A stretch of DNA of 64,000 nt from Gnetum montanum (GCA_015680685.1 MNCI01010116.1:539861-603860), one strand, 5' to 3'; shown: positions 10,578 to 22,312, counted from the first letter of the stretch. Program-made: numbers and translations. The notes: generated from the letters alone by a model not told the origin.

Positions 10578-13500
10578 ATGGCTTCTTCTCATAAGGTTAA
10601 CTCACCTAGGAATAACACGGAAGATAGTCAGCAACATACACATAACCTAAACCAGGCAAGTCCTACACAATATAAGATAGTTTATACTCATCCCGATGAG
10701 TATATTCCTTATTACACTTTTATCCTCCATTAGGATGAACAGTTGCACTGGAGAGATTTTTTTGGTAACATAGTTTTACCACCAGATCAATTTGTTCCGA
10801 GCATGCTCTTCCGTGCCTTAGCATAGATTGGCATGCAGGACTTATTCGCTGAATACATTGCCGGAGAATATGATATAAGGGATTATCATCCCACCACTTT
10901 GCAATGTATGAGGGACGAAAGGTAGGAGAGCCAAAACGCATTGTTGAAGGGCAAGGTCCCCCATGTCCTTAGTGAAATAGGAGACGAGGAACCCCTCATA
11001 ACGGGTTTCTTAGAAAATGATGTTCCTCCTCCTCACAATGGTGAAGAGGTTAGGCATCAGAGCCTTCGATCAACTGTACATGCTACGGGCTCTGATCCTC
11101 GCGAACACCAACTATTCATGGCAGGAACAACCACTCACACTAAGGACGAACACTTAGATCGTTATAACGATCGGGGCCGAAGTAGCCGAAGAGAAGGTAA
11201 GAAACATCGCCATGGTGATGGATCCCCTTCCTATTCTCCTTCATCTCACCATTCACACTCTCCTTCCACATATGGGTGCAACCATCATGAGCACAATGGA
11301 GAGGGTAAAAGTAAGGGTGATGAAAGAACTCGATAGGAAGGTCGGGAGTTAGGACAAGGGCAAGGACATAGGGAGAGTAGGGAACCACCATGAAGACATC
11401 ATAGACGTCATGATAGGGATGATCATGAAGAACCCCTCCTCGTAACCCGAAGTATGCTTGATATCACAGAGGCAGTTAGGATTCCCACAAGGCACTTAAA
11501 AGATAGTTGGATCAAGCATTTGGACATAAATAATATCCCACATTTTGAAGGGGGATACAACGCTGATCCTCAACATCATTTACAGGCATTCCACAATGCG
11601 TGTGCCTTGCAGAACATAGATAATGAGTGGCAGAAGCTTAAGTTATTCCCAAGGACACTCACCAAAGAAGAAGAGAGCTAGTACCAGTCCTTAGAACCGA
11701 AAACCATCAGGAGGTTGAGTACAATGCTTGAACTATTCAACAACAAATATCAAACGTACTCCAGAGTGTCCAATTTGCGTAACTAGATCCAAGGCTAGAA
11801 ACAAGGTGCTTATGAACCCTTGGATGCCGCCATGGCTTGTTACTATACACTACTACATCATCGCCCGAGCCATGGGTACGCTAAGCGGGATCAACTTCAC
11901 CACATTGTGGATGGGCTAAGGAATGAAACGAGAAGAACTCTTGGGACTTACGCCCAAGGGAGACTTTCCCAACTTAGAGCCCATGAAGTTGAAAGTTTTT
12001 TGGAACAAGTAGTGTAAGAAGAGGGTGAGCTACGTAAGAGGGAAAGTACAGAAGAATACAACCTTGATCCCTCCCTTCGCAAGAAGGGAGTGAAATTTTG
12101 TGATGAGGAGGATGAGTCACCACTCGAAGAGTTGGTGAACCAGAAAATTGTACGGATCCAAAGGTAGACCAAATGTGGGATTCCTTAGACTCAAGAATAG
12201 AAACAGTCTTAAAAATTGTAGAAGAGTCTAAGGTAGAACAAAGTAGTGACAAAGGCAAAACCAAGCGGAGAAACTTAAGCCCCGCACATAAAAAGGGTAA
12301 GGGGAAAATTCCTATCTCTGATGAGGCTGTGAATTCTGATATAGACGATGATAGTGGACGTGAAGTCTGCTACTATGACCATCCTAAGGGATGTTGCCCA
12401 ATTATCTCACATCTACAAGAGTCTGGGGTGTATGCGTTAAATCCAAGACTTAATCAACGGCAGACACCCTGAAGGTTACCTTATCCACAAGGTAACCCAA
12501 GGCAATTCCACCAACCCTTAACATATTACCCAAGTGGAACGCCTCCACAGCCTATTGCACAACATCAGCAGTGGAAATACCCATAGTCATGGGGGATGCC
12601 ACCACCAACACATCAGTACCCTTACCGGCAGCCCGATCCTTACGGTTATTATGTGCAGTAGCCAGTTTCTCTAGGTGACTCTATGGGTCACACTACTCCC
12701 CAACGTCACTACCAAGTTCGGGAGTACTTTAGGAGGACTCCTTCTCTTTTGAGAGATATCTCACATTCATCCCATCCTCTAACTCTGCCTGCACCTCTTC
12801 CACCTGTAGTTCCCATACAACCTATTCCAACAATGTAGGGGGAATTACCTACTCAACCGTAGCAACGTAACGCCGCAAGAGCTGTAAATATTCAGCATGT
12901 AAATATCCAACCGGGTGCTGGTTCTGACAACTATACAAAGAAAAGATCCTTCTTCAGAACTAGGAGTCGAGACAAACTCTCGCAACAACAAGCGGTTTAG
13001 CACATGTATAGGCCTCTAACCACTAACACTTCGGAGAACCCTTCAGTCCAACAACTAAGTATGCAAACGATTATGTTGACACATACTGTAACTGACTGGA
13101 TAAAGGTGGGCCACCTTCCCAGGAAACTATCTGACCTTGGGAACCCCTTAATTCATTTACAGATCACTGGAAATGCACCACATCTAGCTCTTCTTGACTC
13201 AGGTTCCAGAGTCAACCTAATTTCACAAAAGATGTATCAAGCTTGGAACCTGCCCCAACTTAAGAAGAGTAACATACAACTGGAGCTGGCTGACCAGTCC
13301 ATCACCATTCCCTTAGGATTGATGGAGGACATTATCACCACTGTGTATGGGTGGTCATACCTAGACAATTTCTTGGTGATTGAGGTTAATAACGAAGGGG
13401 GCTTCCCCATTATAATGGGAAGGTCGTGGCTAAGTACCATAGACACGTACCTAGGAATCAGTGATCTTTCCTTACAAATTTCTAAGATGAATATTTACGG

Positions 13501-13699
13501 AAAGATCGAGAAGAAGAAGATTCCATGCATCGCATATAGTGATTCATCGGGTGATGACATGGAGGATATGTCTTCATGTGAGAGGTGTGCCTATGAGAGT
13601 GAGAAACAAAGATGCCTGTATGTAGCAACCATGCAACCAGTAGTAGACACCTCGTGGTTGATAGCCACTCGAAGGAGTAAGCAAATATGCATGAAATGA
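10578..13699 (+). pseudogene. gag: gag-protease of element B
   Basis: It starts ATGGCTTCTTCTCATAAGG, the same start as elements 2 and F. One frame runs to about 12160 and a second frame carries on to 13699, so a single frameshift and about ten stops separate it from a full gag-PR polyprotein of roughly 1,040 codons. The gag core (HLDINNIPHFEGGYNADPQ) is at 11500-12010, the YDHPKGCCP motif near 12375-12405, and a proline/glutamine-rich region at 12470-12860. The aspartic protease is at about 13075-13520, with LLDSGSRVNLIS and later GFPIIMGRSWLS. The protease catalytic triplet DSG is intact. Downstream pol is deleted. Confidence 0.85.
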
Positions 13700-13799
13700 A
13701 TTGAGGAGACAACTCATGCCAAAAATTGTGGCATAGACACATTGGAACGTGAGCGTCACCACCTTCCACCCCTCAACTTAAGAACATCAGTAAGGAGAA

Positions 13800-14943
13800 G
13801 TTGGGCACTGTTACGAAATTCAAACAGGTGCTCATTATTTTGGATCTCTCCCTTCCAACTCAGTCATGGGGGAGATGGCCACCTATGCTAATCATATGGG
13901 GCCCTCAGTTCTTTTTCAATTTCTGTTTTACAAGTTTTTGTTTTACACATTTTTGTTTTACACGTTTTTGTTTTACACATTTTTGTTTTACAAATTTCTT
14001 TAACTTTTCTAATTTTTGTTTTACAACATCATTACACTTTTTCATTTTTTGCATGAGTGTGTGTGTGTATCCACCATGTAAGTTTGTCCCACAATAAGTG
14101 TTTGGACCGATGGGATGAACTATTTTTCATTGATTGCTAATGTTTGGTTTTCACCTTTAAGTTACAATGTTGATACTAAGGTATGTTTCTTTTGATATGG
14201 AAGGCAATGAGATCACTTCATCCATCCATCCACCAATTTCTATGGTTTCTCTTGGCTTGGAAATGTACAGTCTCCTTTTAATAAGAACTTTGATGAATCG
14301 GTGACTGGGTATTTCTCAAACTAAGGACTCAAGAATTGCAAAGGGTGTGACTTCAAGGGAACTTGATGCTTTTGTGTTGGTCATTCTCTTGAGTGCTTAG
14401 ATGTTACTTCTTGAGTTTTCTTACTGTTTCGATGTTACCCAATTATCGGAAGCTGAGCCAATAAAAATAAGAAGTCTTTGCATGGTGTGGTTCTCACGCA
14501 TAAAAACACAAAACACAAAAATTCAAAAAAAAATGAAGAAAGTGAGAATTCAAAGAACACCCCTTAGACAAAATAAAATTTTGGCTACAAGCACTGGTTA
14601 TGGAACCAAAAGTGTTCACTCTAACTAAGGCCCTTCTCACTTTCCATTGCCTCCTTTGTTTCATCGGAATGATGATGGCTCTCTGAAGATGCATCTTTGT
14701 TATCCAAGTGGATGGTATAGCCAAATGCATTGATGCAAAGCCGCTAGAAGTGGTTGGTTTGAGGTCGGAGTTGGAATGAGACTTGCCAAGTCACATTAAT
14801 CATCAAACACACAAGGGGCTGTACACCACCTTGTTCTTAAGATTCCATTCTCTTCTCTCCTCTCCATCCTTCTCTCCATTGTTCACCTCATTGCCGGTTG
14901 TATCATTAGTGTATATATTTTGGTTGATGCATTGTTTTCTTTT
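13800..14943 (+). other. 3' spacer of element B after the deletion junction
   Basis: There is no gene. The stretch matches the reverse complement of 42120-43100 in element F (blocks around AGTCATGGGGGAGATGG, GATTGCTAATGTTTGGTTTT and the closing CTTGTTCTTAAGATTCCATT), so it belongs to the shared region downstream of integrase. It includes a 15-bp minisatellite. Confidence 0.75.
13922..13996 (+). repeat. 15-bp minisatellite, five units
   Basis: Five consecutive units of the type TTTGTTTTACACATT (variants in the last five bases) follow one another without gaps. The homologous site in element F (about 42950-43010, reverse) has only about two, so the array expanded in B. Confidence 0.85.
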
Positions 14944-15645
14944 NNNNNNNNNNNNNNNNNNNNNNNNNNNNNNNNNNNNNNNNNNNNNNNNNNNNNNNNN
15001 NNNNNNNNNNNNNNNNNNNNNNNNNNNNNNNNNNNNNNNNNNNNNNNNNNNNNNNNNNNNNNNNNNNNNNNNNNNNNNNNNNNNNNNNNNNNNNNNNNNN
15101 NNNNNNNNNNNNNNNNNNNNNNNNNNNNNNNNNNNNNNNNNNNNNNNNNNNNNNNNNNNNNNNNNNNNNNNNNNNNNNNNNNNNNNNNNNNNNNNNNNNN
15201 NNNNNNNNNNNNNNNNNNNNNNNNNNNNNNNNNNNNNNNNNNNNNNNNNNNNNNNNNNNNNNNNNNNNNNNNNNNNNNNNNNNNNNNNNNNNNNNNNNNN
15301 NNNNNNNNNNNNNNNNNNNNNNNNNNNNNNNNNNNNNNNNNNNNNNNNNNNNNNNNNNNNNNNNNNNNNNNNNNNNNNNNNNNNNNNNNNNNNNNNNNNN
15401 NNNNNNNNNNNNNNNNNNNNNNNNNNNNNNNNNNNNNNNNNNNNNNNNNNNNNNNNNNNNNNNNNNNNNNNNNNNNNNNNNNNNNNNNNNNNNNNNNNNN
15501 NNNNNNNNNNNNNNNNNNNNNNNNNNNNNNNNNNNNNNNNNNNNNNNNNNNNNNNNNNNNNNNNNNNNNNNNNNNNNNNNNNNNNNNNNNNNNNNNNNNN
15601 NNNNNNNNNNNNNNNNNNNNNNNNNNNNNNNNNNNNNNNNNNNNN
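14944..15645. other. Assembly gap (702 N)
   Basis: An unresolved stretch inside element B. By comparison with F it should hold the remainder of the 3' spacer and possibly an ORF2 remnant. Any open frames across it are artefacts. Confidence 0.98.
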
Positions 15646-15658
15646 AGTCATGGGGGTA
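15646..15658 (+). other. Polypurine tract of element B
   Basis: AGTCATGGGGGTA sits immediately before the 3' LTR start TGATGAGATG, the site expected to prime plus-strand DNA synthesis. Confidence 0.8.
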
Positions 15659-16542
15659 TGATGAGATGTGATATGCACAAGCCGCGATATCGCGGCCTCT
15701 GCGATATCGCGTCGTCCCCTGCTATATTGCGTATGCGATATCGCGGTCCGCCGCCAAATCTATAAATAAGAGGCGGCACTCCCCTCATTTGGAATAGTAG
15801 GCTAGAAGTAGCGAAGCTCTGGTGGATTGATCACCAGAGATAGAATAACATGCAAGTTGTGTACGGAAATAAAGATGAGCTTTGTGGATAAACCTTCCAG
15901 TACATGGATAGGTTTTATTTAATGTTATTTATTACCTGTTGTTAGTGCGGCATGAGTACGACTTGGTTATGAGCATTGATGAATGTGTATGGCTAACCAA
16001 GGAATCAACTACTCATCGCGATTAGATCCTCTCACCCTTATCTCCTAGAATGTGGGATGAGTACGACTTGATTACGAGCATCTATGGATGTGTACGGCTA
16101 GTCAAAGAATCGGCTGCTCATCACACTTAGGCTAGTTAGGTGTCTTAGTACGACCACTTTGAGCATGTGCGTTACATGTGGTGATCCCAGTAACAATTAG
16201 CATTTGGTAGCCATAGTTGCACAGTTCAGGGTGTGTACGGTAAGTGGGAACGGATGCTGACGCTAGTTAATTTAGACTTAGGAAATTAGTTAGAGTAGTT
16301 AGTTCTCTCAACCCTTCACCCCTTAGCATAGGAGATAAACCAAAAAAGACCAAAAAATCATATACCTCGAACTTACTTAACCATACAAAGTGATAACAAC
16401 AAGTAAGTCTAGGAAGATAACGAATGATTAACCCCAAGTGTTCCATGGGGCATTTAGGCATTTAGTCTATGGAGTTTGACCGAATCACGCGTGCTATGCT
16501 CATTTCGTATGGTTGAGTGTAGGGGTACCTCGCCACTCATCA
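15659..16542 (+). repeat. 3' LTR of element B
   Basis: It is closely similar to 9505-10441 but lacks about 50 bases in R (the CCCACAGTAGGAG..CGAGCAG region), and its U3 has one extra decayed box. The GATATC array, TATAAATA box, AATAAA signal and terminal CCACTCATCA are present. Confidence 0.93.
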
Positions 16543-16547
16543 ACAGT

Positions 16548-16660
16548 CGTAACATTAAAAATTTTTTTCCTTCCATATTTTTTTGATAATATCTACTCAT
16601 TGTTAAGCTTGTGATGTACTTTGAATTTTCTTTGCTGATCATTAATATTTATATGGATCT
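16548..16660 (+). repeat. Unclassified repeat U, copy 1, third segment
   Basis: CTTGTGATGTACTTTGAATTTTCTTT and flanks match the reverse complement of about 61990-62070, showing that repeat U continues on the far side of element B. Where U ends is unclear. Confidence 0.5.
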
Positions 16661-18480
16661 AACACCAAAAAATTCACACCCTAATCCTAGCATAGTGCAA
16701 CTTTCCATAGTTAAAATTAATAAAAGATACTTAATCCCTCAACCTCTTATAACCACATACAACTACTTTATATGCTTTGTTAAGATCATAATTATTATTT
16801 ATATTAGTTAAAGTGGTGTTTCTAATGTTGAGGTATGTTGCTTATTCGAAGTAGTTGCTAGTTATTATAATGTAATGGTTGCTAATTATTATTGCAAGTT
16901 GCAACCATTATTGGTAGCTAACCTATCATACGTAACCCCTATTGCATTCCCAAACTTGGAATATGGAACTCCCTAACCTATATCATTTAATTATTATTCA
17001 CATTCTTATTTAGCTTATAAATCACTATATAAGTGATGGATGAGAGGATGGGGCAATGGCAAGGAATGACAAAGTAAGTAAGCAAAAAGTGCTAAATAAG
17101 TGACCAAGTGAGAGAGTAACAAGGCATCAGTAGTTCAAGGTACTTTGCCATTGAATGTGTTCTTTTATCTCATAATGCTTAGTTGAAATTAAATCTTGCT
17201 AGGATTTGAAGCCATTGCTCGAGTTTTTATATGCTTCCCCCAAGATAATTTTGTGTGTTCTTGATACATTTCTTCTAATTCCATAATTGAATTTCTATTT
17301 CTACTACTTATTGTTGCTCTCTTATTCTACTTAATCATGATGTAAATTAACATCTAGATCTCACCCCTAAGAACCAAAGGGCAAGTAAGCATAAGTAAAT
17401 ATGCATGATGATGTATGCATGTCCACAATGCATGATGACATGCTTGCAACAACAAGCTATTATAATCAAGTATAGACTACTAGCCCATGGGTGCAATTGA
17501 ATGTGGAGAAAGAAAGAATTATGGAATTATCCAATCATCTATGTTAATTATCCAACAAGGATGTGATTGAATTTTAGGAACACAAAATTTCTAAAACATT
17601 GATATAAAGATACAATGTGCTTTTATTCATGGTAAATTCCTTATTGCAACAAGTTTAGGTATGCTTGACTTAACTTGAATCATGAATCCTAATGCACCTT
17701 CATGAAAATATAAATTTACCTATAATTGTTGCCATGAACTAGAATGCATACACATCCTAAAAAATTTATATTTTTTTAAATAAAAAATATTTGGTTAGTG
17801 TCAAACCACAAAAAAAAAAAAAAAACCCATTCGAAGCACATTAGAAGCTTAACACTTAGTAGAGAACATAATAGATCGTGTGGGTCTTTGAACATAATTA
17901 AGTTGCATAATTTATATTTTTTAAAAATCAAATAGAGGAAAATTAATTGTTAGTTAGGAATGATGCCCCCACCCTACCAATATTCACATCACTTTTAACA
18001 TCTATTTTTGAACTTAAAAAAATAATAAAATGATTTGAAGTCATAATAAAAAACCATGACAAGATATTAACATCTATAAGAATATGATGAATTGGTGCAC
18101 ATATTTAAAATCAACATTACAATACCCATGAATATTAATCTTACATAAATAATCTATATCATACTTGCTAACTATCAACACAAGATTACAATTCTATTCC
18201 AAAGTATTTTAGATAACTCATTTTAGATGGTTGCTAGTCTCTAGTTCTGCCAAGGCATGAATACCTCCAAATAGCTTTGGCTAGTTTTAAATCAGCTAAT
18301 GGTGGCTAAGTCTATGTTAATGATTGAATATTTCAAAGAAAGTGTTGTTTTGTCTATAACTATTAGCTTTCTATTTTAGCTAACTCTCAATGTAAATAAT
18401 TAATATCAATCAATTTTTGACTAATTTAACTCTAAATTCTACATAGCTAAGATAGAAAATGAACAAATTTTATAAAATAT
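16661..18480. other. AT-rich region without a recognisable gene
   Basis: No convincing coding frame is visible. A sequence starting TGTTGAGGTATG near 16828 with CTATATAAG near 17026 could be a copia-type LTR, but I find no matching end or duplication. Around 17930-18010 (minus sense) there is weak similarity to the tail of repeat U (blocks AATTAATTGTTAGT and ACTTTTAACATCTATTTTTGAA). Confidence 0.5.
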
Positions 18481-18529
18481 GTTATTCTTCTAACTTGAGT
18501 TATTTTTTAATGGAAAATCTTATATTAAA

Positions 18530-18742
18530 CAGGAATGCTTTCAGATGAGCACTACACATCAATCTGAGCTATCTCTGTTACACATCTTACACATTGAAGC
18601 AGGAACGCTTGTAAAGGCGCACGGCACAGCACTTTACGATATCTCTGCTTGGACACAGAACTTCATACCAGGAATGCTTTGAAAGGAGCACAACGCATCA
18701 CTTTCAGATATCTCTGATATGGCACAAACACATATAAACTTG
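18530..18742 (-). repeat. Three tandem ~70-bp repeats in the pararetrovirus leader
   Basis: Units begin at 18530, 18600 and 18669 (plus sense CAGGAATGCTTT..GCAC..ATCTCTG). Two contain CGATATCTCTG or AGATATCTCTG. They lie downstream of the minus-strand TATA box and so within the predicted 5' leader of the pregenomic RNA. Their role is unknown. Confidence 0.8.
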
Positions 18743-18871
18743 CATATAGATAGAAGGGACTTGCAGCAAAGGAAGACTGACTCTTGCAGAATGGAGGACT
18801 AACTCTTACTACTAGCTCTCTTGCTTGGATGCCTTACTTGCTTCCTTACTTGTGTGTAAGACACAAGAGGT

Positions 18872-19110
18872 AAGGTCTCCTTATATAGGAAGAGAGGATC
18901 GACTTAGGGTAGTGGAATATGACAGCGCATACCACACTAATGGATATGCGATCATTACAAATCTACTATTTAGATTTACTTTTACTGTTCATCATCACTG
19001 TTGTCAGACCCGTCAGAATCACGGGGTGTAGTTGCTGCCTCGGATGCTTCAATATCTTCTGATGATGAGGATGGAGCTGGGATAGCTGTATTGTACAATT
19101 TGACTCGTCA
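18872..19110 (-). promoter_or_regulatory. Pararetrovirus pregenomic RNA promoter
   Basis: The minus strand has CTATATAAGGAG around 18878-18888, close to the TATA context of plant pararetrovirus promoters. Upstream are TGACG boxes at 19011-19015 and 19106-19110, the second as TGACGAGTCA, resembling as-1 elements bound by TGA-type bZIP factors. The spacing (about 125 and 220 bases) is longer than in the best-known example, so the assignment rests mainly on the TATA box and position after the last ORF. Confidence 0.6.
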
Positions 19111-19905
19111 GTTACTGCCTTCCCTTTGGAGCATTTGAAAGGTCAGGTCATAATTGTACGGCTCAAGAGTAGATGGAATAATATGACTGCGTTCACAATG
19201 CGCAATAATGTCGGATGTTATAGCTGTCAGTACATCTTGATACCAGGTGAGGTTCCATGGATTTTGCCAATCTGCTCTTTTGCTGAGGCTAGTAGTAATG
19301 AAGTATGATGGATTATGATCCATAAAAGTAAAGTGAGCGAATGTGGTTAAACATGAAAAATAAGCAAAGTCTCCATGTGGCACGGCTCTGAATCTCCTGA
19401 TTTGAGTAGGATCATAGTTTGTAGGATAATCTCAGACTTGATTGCCATATAAGGCCCACCATTCCCAAAATGGATGATCATTAGTAGGCATGTCAATGGG
19501 AACATTGAAATCAAGATGGTAAAAATGGCAATCAGAAGGTTTATAACGAGGCCAATGGTTTAATGGTGGTTCCTACGTAGGATCTGCACATGGATGTACG
19601 CATTCATTGATGAACTGGTTTGCATGGATGCTAGTTTTTACATGTACTGGTGGATATAAGTCATCTAAAACAGTGTTAGGATGGCCAAAGTAAGTATATG
19701 CAATATGGGGATATACAGAGTTATGGTATGACTCATTAGCATAAATATACCAATCACTCATATAATTTTCATGGATGGAGGTTATTTCATGGTGAGATAA
19801 ATACAACCTAGAAAAAAGATAAGGGAGGACTCTCTGACTTGAACGAAGCTCCCATCCTTCATTCAAGAATCTAGCTGCACACAAACACAGTGTTAATATT
19901 GGAAT
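19108..19905 (-). pseudogene. Pararetrovirus 3' ORF of unknown function
   Basis: One minus-strand frame of about 265 codons is broken by only two stops (TAG at 19573-19575 and a TGA near 19432) and no frameshift. The peptide is rich in W, Y, H and F (blocks such as DWYIYANESYH, HPFWEWWALYGN and FTFMDHNP) and has no obvious membrane segment. It has no ATG at its open start, but a TTTGTGTGCAG near 19874-19884 looks like a splice acceptor. It sits where some pararetroviruses carry a translational transactivator or an uncharacterised second ORF. I do not recognise the family. Confidence 0.6.
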
Positions 19906-20402
19906 TCATGTGTTAAATAATTAGCTAAATTATTTTCAACACCACTAAGATACTGAGTTGTATAACTAAGATTTGCTAAAAATAAAGACCATCTTATCAA
20001 TCTAGTATGGGCTACTTTGTTGAGGTGTTTTGTCTGTAAATACTTATCAAAATATTTCAGATCAGACCGAATAATAAAATGCTTTTCTTGTAGGAAAAGC
20101 CTGAAGTTTTCAATACCATGGATAATTGCCAAGAGTTCTTTGTGGGTAGAATGATAATTAAGTTCTGCAGGATTAAATTTGCCACTGGCATATCTATAGA
20201 TGTAGATAACTCCATGCAAATCTTCTTTAAGTACAGCACCCCAGAATTCTTCCGATGCATCAGTTTCTAATATTAATGTACCATTGGTTGGTAGTCGAAG
20301 ATAAGGTAGTTTGGTACATTGCTCTTTAAGGCATCGGACTGTGGCTATATGTTGATCACTCCATGGTTGAGGATTCTTGGTTAGTTGTTGATTCAAGATC
20401 TT
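19893..20402 (-). pseudogene. Pararetrovirus RNase H domain
   Basis: The minus-strand frame continues from the RT after a stop near 20400. It shows a first acidic block (ETDASEEFWG), a second (HKELLAIIHGIENF) and a third (IRSDLKYF), the arrangement of retroviral-type RNase H. It removes RNA from the hybrid during reverse transcription. It ends at a stop shortly after HEFQY and overlaps slightly the open start of the following unknown ORF in another frame. Confidence 0.85.
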
Positions 20403-21115
20403 TCAATCTTTTGCTAAATCTTTGTAGAAGCCAGATAAATAATTTAAACAACCAAGGAATCTTTGTAATTGGGTCTTATCTATTATGATATCAGGAAATT
20501 TATGAATATCAGACAAAATATGCTCTTGTAAACTAATTTGCTCGTTTTTAATAACTACTCCTAAGAAATTTACTTCATCAATGGTGATTTGGATTTTCTT
20601 TTCTGATGGAGAAAGGACTAATCCATTTGTATCAATGAGATGATACAATTTTTCTAAATGCTTTTGATGTTCCTGACTATTTTTAGATAATACTAAAATA
20701 TCATCTATATAAACTAGAATATATGGATAGTCTTTGAGGATAGAATCCATACATGCCTGGAAGATTGAGGGAGCTATTTTAATCCCAAAAGGGAGAACAG
20801 TCCACTCATATAAACCTTGAGGCACTGTAAATGCAGTTTTCCATCTATCTTCAGGATGTACCTAGATCTACCAAAATCCACTCTTTAAATCAAACTTAGA
20901 ATAAATATGTGTCCCTTGTAATCATTGAAATAAATCATCCTTACTGGGTATAGGATGTTGAACAGACTTAATAATTGCATTTAAAGGTTTATAATTAGCC
21001 ACTAAACACTCCTTACCTCTGGTTAGTTCTGCTCATTTGTTGACATAAAAAGTTGCAAGGAAAACATGCTTGTACTAGGTTGGATCATTCCTTTTTTTAA
21101 TAATTGTTTAATTTC
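20403..21115 (-). pseudogene. Pararetrovirus reverse transcriptase
   Basis: The part 20403-20825 is open and holds LPFGIKIAPSIFQ and the catalytic YIDD in VYIDDILVLS. The upstream RT fingers and first catalytic Asp block (FDLKSGFW) are visible at about 20870-20910 but are interrupted by stops. A frameshift lies between this part and the protease frame. The polymerase copies the pregenomic RNA into DNA in the cytoplasm. As it stands the copy cannot make a full enzyme. Confidence 0.88.
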
Positions 21116-22312
21116 CTAGGCACATTCTTCTTTAAGCTCAGGTGACATACCTATGTGATGTGCTTTTGATCCTGGTTGGACACCATCGAGTAGTTTGATT
21201 CTGCACAAATGTTGTTTCTTATGACGAAAGGCAGTTGGATCTTCACTTGCAACAGTCATAAGCTTTTCTCTGAGTAAGTCAAAGGCAGATCTATGCTGCT
21301 GAATTTGATTAACTATCCATTGAGTTTTTGGAATTTTATATTTTGGTTTTGTAAAGCGATTTACAAGATTAAAGGTTCTCGTAAAACGATGTGACCCTAA
21401 TGAGACATAATTATGGTTAATCGTATACGGTTCTAATAAAGCTAAGTTATCAACTCCTATGACCATATCATAAGATAACCAGTTAATAGCATTAACTTTT
21501 AATGGAAAAATAGAATGGTTTGGTAAAATAATAGGAAGAGAGAAAGTGTGATCAACTGTGGTTGTAGTTTTGTTGAAGCTGACAATGAGTTTTTTCCTTG
21601 GTTCCCATAAGTAAGAAGGGATGATAGCTTCATTGGCTAAACTAACTTTAGCGCCAGAGTCTATCAAAGCATCTATAGGATAAGGTTTAAATCCTTTTAA
21701 TTTGATCCAAAATGTACAGAGAGGAGTTTGTACCTTATGATGCTGATTCTGGTTAACTCTGATCATATGTATTTGAGAAATTTCTTCTTCATAAGCTTTT
21801 TGTAGATAAGCTTCTTCCTCTTCTTCTAATTTCTCAAGTTCTTTACTGGATTTATCCAAAAAGATTTTTAATTGCTGTATTCCCAACTTCCTTTTTCCAT
21901 GCTTTTCTAGTTGTTGATCGTGTTGGGAAGGTTCTTGTAACCTTTGCTTTTCTTCTTGGAACCATTCTTCTAGTTCTTCCTTTTGTTTTGTTTCTGAATC
22001 TACTGGTTGACTATCATAAGACATATTTATCTCTTTTTCATATTTTTGCAAGGCTTTTAACTCAGCCTTCTTTTCACTAACTTGTCTATCTAACTGAATA
22101 TAAACTATTAGATCATCTATGGGTGTGCGTTTTAGTTTAGATTTTAATCTATCTAATTGTATCCTAGTCATTGTTATCTGATCTTGTATCCTTTTTGTCT
22201 CATTGGATTTTTGTGTAGGTCTAGAAGTTGAGGCACGGTTCATATTACAGTAATAAACATCTCCATTGGAGGAATTAGAAGGATACAATGGTTCGGCGTA
22301 ATCAGAAGCCAA
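21116..22312 (-). pseudogene. Pararetrovirus aspartic protease and start of RT
   Basis: This is the longest open stretch of the copy (398 codons). The N-terminal half is charged and coiled-coil-like (KELEKLEEEEEAYLQK). The aspartic protease follows, with LIDSGAKVSLANEA (DSG catalytic triplet intact) and later YDMVIGVDNL, then the linker into the RT N-terminus. It would cut the polyprotein. It is one frame away from the coat region upstream and another from the RT downstream. Confidence 0.85.

Larger units (their letters stand above)
9505..16542 (+). mobile_element. Element B: gag-protease LTR retrotransposon lacking RT and integrase
   Basis: The LTRs are 9505-10441 and 15659-16542, with target duplication ACAGT at 9500-9504 and 16543-16547. 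Inside are a primer site, a long gag-PR reading frame, then an abrupt jump to sequence that in element F lies just after the integrase C-terminus (shared string CTCTCCCTTCCAACTCAG). About 3 kb of RT, RNase H and integrase are therefore deleted. The N run hides part of the 3' spacer. Confidence 0.92.

Noticed and set aside
14783-15765. Long open frames across the N run on both strands
   Set aside because: They consist almost wholly of unknown residues; the N run simply lacks stops.
16828-17352. Possible copia-type LTR starting TGTTGAGG with a CTATATAAG box
   Set aside because: No matching 3' end, partner, primer site or target duplication could be found.
19236-19250. Minus-strand TGGTATCAAGATG as a viral tRNA-Met primer site
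   Set aside because: Only eight bases match and it lies inside a reading frame, not in the leader.
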